From the NCBI GenBank assembly GCA_016706405.1, contig JADJJT010000003.1:124001-188000 (forward strand): a DNA stretch of 64,000 nucleotides, written 5' to 3'. Position 1 is the first letter of the stretch. Each line of letters starts with the position of its first letter. Below are positions 55,252-62,398 of the stretch, one piece after another. Below the pieces are notes generated by a model that was given only the letters and a program-made list of their open reading frames with translations, did not search any database and was not told where the DNA came from. The DNA comes from Sphingobacteriales bacterium. GTDB lineage: Bacteria > Bacteroidota > Bacteroidia > Chitinophagales > UBA2359. Both the position numbers and the translations under genes were made by a program.

Positions 55252-56388
55252 AGAATCAAGTTATTACGCATCCTAAGTCCTCATTAGTCAGGGCAAATTT
55301 AGCGATTTGTTTTTTGACTCTTGCTACTAATTTTAGTTTTCTTTTTTTGTTTTTGAACTGAGTAATTTACCCTCCGCTTACTTTGTTGTTTGGAGCAAGT
55401 CGCAGCCAGCTTGTAAAATGTTTTGCAGTTTCAAACTTATGAAAGCCGTCAGGTCCAATTTCGCTGATAATGCTTAACACTGTGGCGTGACTCATTCCTC
55501 AATGTTCATTAAATCAACCCCACCAAAGTATTGAAAAGAAGCCTGATTGAGGTCAATTCCTTTGATTGCATTTTTTGTTTATTCTCTTATGCGTTTTGTC
55601 GGTTGTTTTGAGTTTCTTTTTTCAGGATATGTATTGATTTGCTGTTTGAGAAAGGCTCCAATTTGTTTATCGCATTCAGCAATTTTCTTTTGATAGAATT
55701 GGTATGATTCTAATTCTTGCTTCAACCCGAACAGGTAATCTTCACGATTGTTTCCTTTCAAGGCTTTGGATATCTCTTCTTTGGATTTTCTGCAGTTACC
55801 GTGTCGGTGTCCGGAAAGTTTTTCAGGGTCGAGATTTCCTTTGCAGATATCGGTGATGATTGCCATTCCCGTCAATCCGCAAATATCATTGACTACTACA
55901 TCCAAGCGAAAGTTGAGTATTTTAAGATATTTCTGCATTTTGTGCGATGCTTCTGCAGCAAGCGTGAGCATATTTTGTCTTTGCCGGCAATAGGTGCGTA
56001 ACTTTTCGGTGGTTTCATCGGGTAAAAAACTGCTTGTCAATAAACCTATACTGGGTAGTTTTTGTATCCACCGGGCATCTTTCACATCCGTTTTTTTGCC
56101 CTTGATGTTTTTAGTGAATTTGCCATTGGCAAGGGTTACATCAAAACCGTGTTTAATGAGTTCTACATAGAGGTTTTGCCAATAATTTCCTGTGCTTTCC
56201 ATAGCCACAGAAGTAACATCATGCTCTTTTAGATGCACACAAATGTCGGTCAGGTCATCAGCGTACACCCCAAACTCTTTAACATCTTCTAAGTCTTGTC
56301 CCACCGCAACAAAGTGGCTGCGACTGCCAATATCAATGCCTGCACAATGCGGGTTGATAATGTCCATTGCTAATTTTTGTTTTTCCAT
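55252..56388 (-). pseudogene. IS110 family transposase, C-terminal half decayed
   Basis: An intact 269-residue frame starts at 56388 and shows the RuvC-like DEDD domain: AGIDIGSRSHFVAV, AMESTGNYWQNLYV and KKTDVKDARWIQKL. It then reads GLTGMAIITDICKGNLDPEKLSGHR and stops at 55579 after TKRIRE. The downstream sequence still encodes pieces of the Tnp_20 domain in shifted frames: NQASFQYFGGVDLMNIEE, then MSHATVLSIISEIGPDGFHKF, WLRLAPNNKVSGG and a last stretch ending near 55252. In the family the catalytic serine lies in that domain. At least two stops and one lost base separate these pieces, so the enzyme is inactive. Confidence 0.88.
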
Positions 56389-56420
56389 TTTTTCTATTTT
56401 TTATAGGTTAATAAAAATGG

Positions 56421-56525
56421 CTCAAAGAGAATGTATCTTTGCACTGTAAATTATTCTGAACGGGGTAGCGAAAGCTCCACCACTGAATTTATCACTAAGT
56501 CCCGACTGGGAATCGGGACTTTTTA
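56421..56525 (-). ncRNA. Candidate structured RNA upstream of the IS110 transposase (bridge-RNA-like)
   Basis: Three hairpins lie in the non-coding end upstream of the transposase: AGTCCCGA/TCGGGACT (56499-56520); a longer irregular stem around a GAAA loop closed by AGC/GCT (56447-56493); and CAAAGA/TCTTTG (56422-56441). IS110 elements encode a structured bridge RNA in this end. The layout fits, but no target match was tested. On the plus strand the first hairpin is followed by four T and a TATCTTTG lies at 56434-56441, so a divergent small RNA is an alternative. Strand is a guess. Confidence 0.35.
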
Positions 56526-57010
56526 CATTCCAACCAGAATGACGCACGAGCTATAACGCACCAATGCTTAGAAGGGTCTTGCAATGAGCCGCTTCAAATG
56601 TAGTGTGTATTGTCTGCCCGATGGCTCTCCCGTTAGCTCGAGAATTTATTTTCGGTCGAAAAATGGGGAATGACCGCTAACGGAAAAGGCTTTGCGTTGG
56701 GCGGTTTACAAAGAGCAAATTTACATTATATTTTTTAGTTTTATTAGAAAATTCTTCCCTTGAAATAATACTTCCGCCCGCACTTCGACAAGCTCAGTGT
56801 AACGCCTAACCGTAAAGCCGTTGTTGGCAGCGGTGTGGATGTTTTACGCGCTCCTGATGTTAAACGAGCACTATTTTTTGTATTAATTTCCCCACCAATG
56901 TTAATAGTTAAAATATAACAACCTCTCGATAGTTGCCTAACCGAAAATTGTTTTTCCTGTGTTTCAAAAAGCGGCTGCTTTATCTTGTCAGTTAAGCGAT
57001 AAGCTGTCCG
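56526..57010. other. Non-coding region with repeat R2A and dyads
   Basis: Between the IS110 end and the lipoprotein gene there is no supported ORF. At about 56554-56644, CGAGCTATAACG and CGTTAGCTCG form imperfect inverted ends about 75 bases apart. Then comes repeat R2A (56674-56833), and an AT-rich spacer. Confidence 0.4.
56674..56833 (+). repeat. Repeat R2, copy A (attC-like dyad) with a 24-base insertion
   Basis: Shares most of its length with 60587-60717 in the same orientation. Its ends are inversely related: GGCTTTGCGTTGGGCGG near the left and CCGCCC...CCTAACCG-TAAAGCC near the right. This copy carries an extra 24 bases at 56781-56804 (ACTTCGACAAGCTCAGTG type) that copy B lacks. The outer CGCTAAC and GTTGGC resemble integron attC core sites, though not exactly. 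Confidence 0.65.
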
Positions 57011-57406
57011 TTAGTTGCGCTTGTTTTTGCATGTCACATTCTCAGAGTAGCGAACATTTTTCGAGTTCTTCAAAAGCTCTTTACTGTCCGAAATGAATTT
57101 AGATTGTTCCTCTGTATTTAGTCCTGAAAGTTTGAAGCAAAAATCTGTTTCACCTTCTTTTCCCCAATTAGCAACTTCATACTCTACTTTTACTTTGTTC
57201 TTGACTTCATACTCTTTTATGAAATCCAAATACTGTTGTTTCGCCCTACCGTTTATTCCAGAACCAATGCTAAAGAATGAAACATTGAAGCGATAAATAG
57301 ATTCGGTAGTTTGTTCGCTGTTAGTGGTATTGTTCTCCGTTGCTTTTTTTGTGCAATGGCATGACATCAAAACAGTAAGAGATAGTGCAAATAAGAAATT
57401 GTTCAT
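57011..57406 (-). CDS. Hypothetical lipoprotein
   Basis: 131 residues. The N-terminus is a lipoprotein signal (FLFALSLTVLMSCHC). The mature part reads FNVSFFSIGSGINGRAKQQYLDFI, KVKVEYEVANWGKEGETDFCF and ISDSKELLKNSKNVRYSENV; no domain is recognised. It sits between R2A and the truncated M43 protease on the same strand. Size and repeat-flanked location fit a mobile cassette gene. Confidence 0.6.
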   Translation of the reverse strand: MNNFLFALSLTVLMSCHCTKKATENNTTNSEQTTESIYRFNVSFFSIGSGINGRAKQQYLDFIKEYEVKNKVKVEYEVANWGKEGETDFCFKLSGLNTEEQSKFISDSKELLKNSKNVRYSENVTCKNKRN

Positions 57407-57421
57407 GTTATTATTTTTAAG

Positions 57422-57452
57422 AAAACCAACGGGGTTTCGCCCCGTTGGTTTA
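57422..57452 (-). terminator. Terminator of the M43 protease gene
   Basis: An 11-bp perfect stem, AACCAACGGGG (57424-57434) with CCCCGTTGGTT (57440-57450), loop of five. On the minus strand it follows the protease stop and continues into TTTTC and an A/T-rich run. Confidence 0.75.
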
Positions 57453-57457
57453 GGTTG

Positions 57458-58252
57458 TTATTTGGTTACAAATATTTTTTTAGTTGCGCTTTTATTTCCG
57501 CTATTCACTTTCAAAAAGTATGCGCCGCTTGATAAGTCGCTAATGTCTATCGTTGAATTACCCCTACCATAACTACCAAGTTCCTTTACAGTCACCCCTA
57601 ACATATCAACGATGTAGGCAGTTGCGAAAGATGATCCTTTGAGGTCAATGCTTAAAGAGAAACTAGCATTGTTAGGATTTGGGAATACCGAAATTGCGTT
57701 TGAGAAACTAATATCTTGTATGGCGCTTGGTACTTCACATCCTAAAGAGGTTAGCAATCCCGAACGCGGTCCATTTAAAACCGCGTCCATTCTGTCTGCT
57801 TGTCCAGCGGTAAACATGTGCATACAATTATCATCAACGTAATCCATGTAGTTCATATACATTTCACCATCTGAACCAGAACCGCATTGATTATTCGCTC
57901 TGTGTGGAAATGGAGGGCAACCATAATTTGCATCTTCTGCGGGTTCGGTGTCCGCAACAAAATCATCACCGCATAATGTGTCTGCCCAAATGTGTCGTAA
58001 ATTTAGCCAGTGCCCTACTTCGTGTGTGCCTGTTCTACCACCGGCATTTGCTGTAAATATCCCGGCTCCCGCAGTTCCTTCAGTGCCAAACGCTTCATAA
58101 CGAATAATTATTTTGTCTAAGTTTGGCTCGGTAGATAACTCGTCAGGAAATGTAGCAAAGCCCAATGTTGTTCCGTCAAGGTTCGCAACATATAAATTCA
58201 AATACTGTGTGCCTGTTGCACAACTCAAAGGTAGTGAAAAATTAATATACAA
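57458..58252 (-). CDS. M43 (pappalysin-like) zinc metalloprotease with T9SS domain, N-terminally truncated
   Basis: The visible 264 residues hold the metzincin motif HEVGHWLNLRH (HExxHxxxxxH type) and MNYMDYVDDNCMHMFT with the Met-turn. The C-terminus (SVFPNPNNASFSLSI to ATKKIFVTK) is a type IX sorting domain. Secreted M43 proteases normally start with a signal peptide and a propeptide of more than 100 residues. Here the first residues (from a TTG) are already inside the catalytic domain and AT-rich IS1182-flanking DNA begins. The missing N-terminus is not found beyond the IS1182 element, so an insertion with deletion is likely. It is probably not functional. Confidence 0.8.
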   Translation of the reverse strand: MYINFSLPLSCATGTQYLNLYVANLDGTTLGFATFPDELSTEPNLDKIIIRYEAFGTEGTAGAGIFTANAGGRTGTHEVGHWLNLRHIWADTLCGDDFVADTEPAEDANYGCPPFPHRANNQCGSGSDGEMYMNYMDYVDDNCMHMFTAGQADRMDAVLNGPRSGLLTSLGCEVPSAIQDISFSNAISVFPNPNNASFSLSIDLKGSSFATAYIVDMLGVTVKELGSYGRGNSTIDISDLSSGAYFLKVNSGNKSATKKIFVTK

Positions 58253-58322
58253 AAAAAATTTGGTGAAATATTTTTAAAAAGAATAGGAAAATTCAATAAT
58301 TTGTAGTATATTTGCCTGCATT

Positions 58323-59853
58323 ATGCAAGGACGAAAACAACTGACCCTGCAACTATTTTACCAACTAAGTTTGAACCAATTAGTTCCGGAAGATAATTTT
58401 TACCGCCGAATAAACAACCACCTCAATCTCGATTTTCTGTACCCAGCTACCAAGCAGTATTACGGCTCCGAAGGGCAGCAAAGTATAGACCCGGTGGTGT
58501 TTTTCAAAATTTTGTTGGTGGGCTACCTCAACAATATCAACAGCGACCGCGCTTTGCTTGCCTACTGCAACAACTGCCTTGATGTTCGCCTGTTTTTGGG
58601 CTACGACCTCAACGAATCGCCGCCAGCACTCGACCATTAGCCGCACACGGCAACTGTTTACGAGGAAGTATTTTTGGGTTTATTCAGAAAAATTCTGTCG
58701 CTTTGCGTAAAATCCGGAATGGTGCGCGGCAAACGCCAGGCGGTCGATAGCGCCTTCATCAAAGCCAATGCCAGCATGGATAGTTTGGTCGAAAAAGAGG
58801 TTTTAGAAGATGCCTCGGCCTTTGTGTCGGAATTAGAAGAAAACAGCGAATTTAAAGTAACTACCGAGCGCAAAAATTGGTAGAGCGGCACCACAAATGG
58901 AAAGAAGAGGCCTACAAAGATATGCCCGCCGGCAACAATAAATCCGGACGTTTAGATGAAGATGGCCATGAAATTCGGCCTAAATTTTTAAGCAATCACA
59001 CGCATTATTCGCCTACCGATCCGGATGCTAAAATAAGCGTAAAGCCCGGAAAAGCCCGCCAGCTAAACTATTCGGGGCAGTTGGCCGTTGACGATGCGCA
59101 CCATGTCATAACGGGAGCTTGCGCCAGCACATCGGGCAGCAAAGACAGTGCCATTTTTGGCGAAATCATGAACCAAACCATCGCAAATTTCAAAGAAAAC
59201 GGCTTGGAAATGGAAGAGGTTTTGGCCGATGCGGGTTACAGCAGTGGCGAGAGTTTGCAGTATTGCGAGGCGCATCATATCAACGCATACATTCCAAATT
59301 TTGGGCAGTACAAACCCCAACGCGAGGGCTTTGTTTTCAACAAAAAACTCAACCGCTACCGATGTGAAAAAGGGCGGCAACAAGGCTATTTTGACCTTCA
59401 AAGGCACAAAACCGACAGCAAAGGCTACACCAAAAACGTTTATCGCAGCAGCGAAAGCGATTGTGGCAAATGCCCCCTCAGAGCCTTGTGTTGCGGTGCG
59501 GTAAGCAAATTCAAAAAATTAGACGACAGCATTCACAAACCCCTGTACGACAAGATGCACCGCAAACTCAACAAAGACAAAAACTACACCCGATTTTTAA
59601 CCAAACGCCGAAGCTCAACCGTTGAGCGGTGCTGGGAACGCTTATCAATCATCACAACATGAAACGAGTGAATGCACGAGGAATAGCCCAAGCCAATAAA
59701 CACGTTTTAATGGCGGCTTTGAGCTATAATTTGAAGAAACTGTTAAAATTTATCCGGAAAATGCCCAAAATGTACGCTCAAATGCCCCAGTACCTGCCAA
59801 ATTGGGCAGCAGGTATTGGTTTCTTCAAAATTCACTTTATTGGGCTTAATTAG
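58323..59853 (+). pseudogene. IS1182 family transposase, multiply disrupted
   Basis: Four frame pieces follow the order of an IS1182 transposase. N-terminal: LTLQLFYQLSLNQLVPEDNF. Middle: SLCVKSGMVRGKRQAVDSAFIKANASMDSL. DDE core: YSGQLAVDDAHHVITGACAS with EEVLADAGYSSGE. C-terminal: HMKRVNARGIAQANKHVLMAA region. Stops or frameshifts interrupt it near 58638, 58880 and 59640. A -7 box (TATATTTG) lies just upstream of the ATG at 58323. Terminal inverted repeats were not found by eye. The copy is dead, but its five TCCGGA sites suggest residence in this or a related genome for some time. Confidence 0.82.
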
Positions 59854-59909
59854 GTTCATTTTAAGGCATTCAAAAAAAGGAACTTCCATTTATTTGTCCC
59901 GAAATTAAG

Positions 59910-60010
59910 ACTTGCCTAAAACGCGGCAAATGTAGCTACGGCGGGCATTTTAGCCCAAAAACCCGCTTTGTAAAGGGAGGGTTGTGCAACGGTTACCGAT
60001 GTTAGTGGCA
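59910..60010 (+). repeat. Repeat R1, copy B
   Basis: Same orientation as R1A. Differs by single bases in the first 50 positions and is more divergent after the AGCCCAAAAACC core; ends with GTTGTGCAACGG and TGTTAG. Confidence 0.7.
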
Positions 60011-60028
60011 GCCTTTTTTGTCATACGA

Positions 60029-60553
60029 TTAGCTTTTTAATTTAAGTTTCATCATTATGTCCGTCTGTTCGTCATTGCCAAGTTTGAAAATATGTTTGTC
60101 AAACTCTACAAAACCGTTTTTCTTGTAAAAGTTAATCGCTCTCGGATTTTCTTCCCAAACGCCTAACCATACAAAGTCAGAATTTCTCTGCTTGGCGACT
60201 TCAATTGCTTTGTCATACAGAAGTTGTCCAACACTTTTTCCGTGAAAGTCTTTCAAAACATAAATTCGTTCAATTTCAAGTCCTTTGTCGTCTTGAAGTT
60301 CAGTTTGAGATTGCCCAAAGTTAAGTTTCAGATAACCAATTACATTTTCGTCAAGAGTCGCAAAATAAAACTCTGCGTTATTGTCGTTAAGTTCATTAGT
60401 CAATTTATCAATAGAAAATCCTTCGCTTAAATATTTCGTCATATTTTCTTCAGTATTTCCTGTCGAAAAAGTTTCATAAAAAGTTTGTCTACCAATTTTT
60501 TGTAATTGGTCAATGTCGTCAAGTGTTATTCTGTCAATTTTTATTTCTGTCAT
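60029..60553 (-). CDS. GNAT family N-acetyltransferase
   Basis: 174 residues from the ATG at 60553 (MTEIKIDRITLDDIDQL); the frame extends 26 residues upstream into the repeat region, which is unlikely to be translated. The acetyl-CoA loop is seen as IYVLKDFHGKSVGQLLYDKA, with the preceding beta strand ATLDENVIGYLKLNFG and the C-terminal VWEENPRAINFYKKNGF. GNAT enzymes acetylate amines on small molecules or proteins; the substrate is unknown. It is isolated between R1B and R2B, on the same strand as the other cassette-like genes. Confidence 0.88.
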   Translation of the reverse strand: MTEIKIDRITLDDIDQLQKIGRQTFYETFSTGNTEENMTKYLSEGFSIDKLTNELNDNNAEFYFATLDENVIGYLKLNFGQSQTELQDDKGLEIERIYVLKDFHGKSVGQLLYDKAIEVAKQRNSDFVWLGVWEENPRAINFYKKNGFVEFDKHIFKLGNDEQTDIMMKLKLKS

Positions 60554-60586
60554 TTTTTTATTCTGTCGTTGAGCTTTGGGAAGGTT

Positions 60587-60717
60587 GCCACTAACGCCCG
60601 GGCTTTGCGTTGGGCGGTTTACGAAGCACAAATTTACAATACATTTTTAAGTTTTATTAGAAAATTCTTCCCTTGAAATAACACTTCCGCCCGCCTAACC
60701 GTAAAGCCATTGTTATA
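60587..60717 (+). repeat. Repeat R2, copy B (attC-like dyad)
   Basis: Same orientation as R2A. Left arm GGCTTTGCGTTGGGCGG and right arm CCGCCC..CCTAACCGTAAAGCC can pair into a long imperfect hairpin across an A/T-rich loop of about 65 bases. It lies directly upstream of the GNAT gene. Confidence 0.65.
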
Positions 60718-60776
60718 TAAATGTTATTTTATCTGCCTGCAAGTTTATACTTTCCAGATACTTTAGCACGACAGTC
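60712..60776 (+). repeat. Repeat R3, copy B
   Basis: Similar to 52326-52385 in the same orientation, about 80% by hand alignment. It directly abuts R2B and marks the right end of the repeat-bounded accessory region. Confidence 0.5.
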
Positions 60777-61024
60777 GGCACACTACTTCCGCTGGCCGAG
60801 TTAATAGTTCCGGAAAACTACTAAGTTTTCAAGCGACCTACAAAATTGCAAATTTTTACTGTGTTTTCCTATAAATTTTTCTGATAATTTTATATAACAT
60901 CCGGATAGACGTTTATGCCTATCTTTTTGCCTTCGTTTTTATAAAAAAGTGGATATATTTGGATGCTCACGTCGCCAAGTTTACAATTATATTAATTAGC
61001 GGCAATATTATAGTGTCATATTGA
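60777..61024. other. Intergenic region left of the IS5 element
   Basis: 248 bases, AT rich, with two TCCGGA sites near 60818 and 60901. No gene is seen. Confidence 0.4.
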
Positions 61025-61953
61025 GAGACTGTCTAAAAATTAAAAATTGGCATGCCAGTCCTAAAAATTGATAGGAAAAAAGTTATTAAAAGAGATGTGA
61101 ATAAAAGACTATCAGTTTGACGTTTAAATAATAATTCATAGCTTTATGAAAATCAAACACATAAAGTAAAATGAAAACCTACCCAAGCAGTCTCACCGAT
61201 AGTCAATGGAGTGCAATATTAGGCATTTTAGACGACAAACGGAAACGAAAACACAGTTTAAGAGAAATTTTTAATGCGCTGTTCTATTTGCTTAAAACTG
61301 GCTGTCAATGGCGCATGCTGCCGTTCCATTTTCCGTCATGGAAGCTTGTTTACTACTATTTTACCAAGTGGAAGAAGGATGGGACGATAGAACTCATCCA
61401 TGAAATACTCAGGGATAAGACTCGAAAGCAAGCAGGCAGGGCTTCATCGCCAAGTGTTGGTATAATTGATAGCCAGAGCGTAAAGACAACAAGCGTCGGA
61501 GGCTTGTGCAGAGGGATTGACGGGGGGAAAAAAGTTAAAGGCAGAAAGCGGCATATTATTGTAGATACAATGGGACTACTTTTAGCGGTTGTGGTTCATG
61601 CGGCAAATGAGCATGACAGTAAATCAGCCCCAATGGTTATAGCTGACCTCAGAGGCAGGTTTTGCAGATTGGTAAAGATAGTAGCTGATGGCGGGTATAG
61701 AGGCGAGTTAATTGAAAATACCCGCAAAACGTTTGGGTGGGTGGTTGAGGTTGTAAGTAGATCGAATACAGCCTCGAAATTCGAAGTATTGCCAAAAAAG
61801 TGGATTGTTGAAAGAACTTTTGCATGGCTCGAAAGCTATCGAAGATTGAGTAAAGACTTTGAGTTCCAAACCGAAACGAGCCAGACAATGATCCAACTTG
61901 CCATGATAAAATTGATGCTTAATAGAATTAGAAAATAAAATTTAGACAGGCTC
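61025..61953 (+). mobile_element. IS5 family element (IS1031-like group), complete
   Basis: The ends are imperfect inverted repeats (GAGACTGTCTAAAAATT at the left; complement of AAAATTTAGACAGGCTC at the right). They are flanked by a 3-base direct repeat TGA (61022-61024 and 61954-61956), fitting the TNA target of the IS1031 group. The element is 929 bases and holds one intact transposase gene. It has no TCCGGA, which argues for recent arrival. Confidence 0.8.
61171..61938 (+). CDS. IS5 family transposase
   Basis: 255 residues, intact. The N-terminal IS5 helix-turn-helix region reads YPSSLTDSQWSAILGIL, then REIFNALFYLLKTGCQWRMLP. The DDE catalytic domain has SVGIIDSQSVKTTSVGG (first D), VKIVADGGYRGELIENT (second D) and KWIVERTFAWLESYRRLSKDFE (E, in the YREK-type region). 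It moves the surrounding element by cut and paste. The start at 61171 (MKTYPSSLTDSQWSA) is normal for the group. Confidence 0.93.
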   Translation: MKTYPSSLTDSQWSAILGILDDKRKRKHSLREIFNALFYLLKTGCQWRMLPFHFPSWKLVYYYFTKWKKDGTIELIHEILRDKTRKQAGRASSPSVGIIDSQSVKTTSVGGLCRGIDGGKKVKGRKRHIIVDTMGLLLAVVVHAANEHDSKSAPMVIADLRGRFCRLVKIVADGGYRGELIENTRKTFGWVVEVVSRSNTASKFEVLPKKWIVERTFAWLESYRRLSKDFEFQTETSQTMIQLAMIKLMLNRIRK

Positions 61954-61956
61954 TGA

Positions 61957-62252
61957 AAAAAACAAGTAATTTGCAGAATTATGTTAAATATTTATTTTAC
62001 AAATATTAATTAACAATACTTATGCGTCATTTTGTTAGTTCTACCTCCCTTTGGTAAATAGTTTTCCGAACAAAATTGTGTGCTTTTAGGAGATAAAATT
62101 CAAATTTGGAACTGAAATTTACCAATTATGGTTACTTATTTCAAATTTAGCAAATACTACCTGCCCACTATCCTACCCTACTAACGGATAGACCAAAATT
62201 TGAAAATTTTATTTGTCCGGATAAAGATTTTTTGCGCTGTTATTGCTACCTT
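61957..62252. other. Intergenic region before the rtcB repeat array
   Basis: About 296 AT-rich bases. GCTACCTTTA at 62246-62255 nearly matches the -7 box TAnnTTTG and would place transcription start inside the tandem repeats. One GTCCGGATAA lies near 62216. No gene seen. Confidence 0.4.
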
Positions 62253-62377
62253 TAATCCGGATAAAAGCTAAATCTGTTAATCCGGATAAAAGCTAAATCT
62301 GTTAATCCGGATAAAAGCTAAATCTGTTAATCCGGATAAAAGCTAAATCTGTTAATCCGGATAAAAGCTAAATCTGT
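62253..62377 (+). repeat. Five perfect 25-bp tandem repeats in the rtcB leader
   Basis: The unit starts TAATCCGGATAAAAGC and ends TAAATCTGT, repeated five times without a mismatch, ending 21 bases before the rtcB ATG. Each unit holds one full ATCCGGAT palindrome. No spacers separate the units, so this is not CRISPR. It probably lies in the 5' untranslated region and may affect rtcB expression. Confidence 0.95.
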
Positions 62378-62398
62378 CACAATTTCACTCAACTCACA

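Noticed and set aside
56434..56441. TATCTTTG as a definite plus-strand promoter next to IS110
   Set aside because: The same bases form one arm of a hairpin and no -33 element is present; kept only as an alternative for the ncRNA candidate.
62253..62377. CRISPR array
   Set aside because: The 25-base units are directly adjacent with no spacers, and no cas gene is present.
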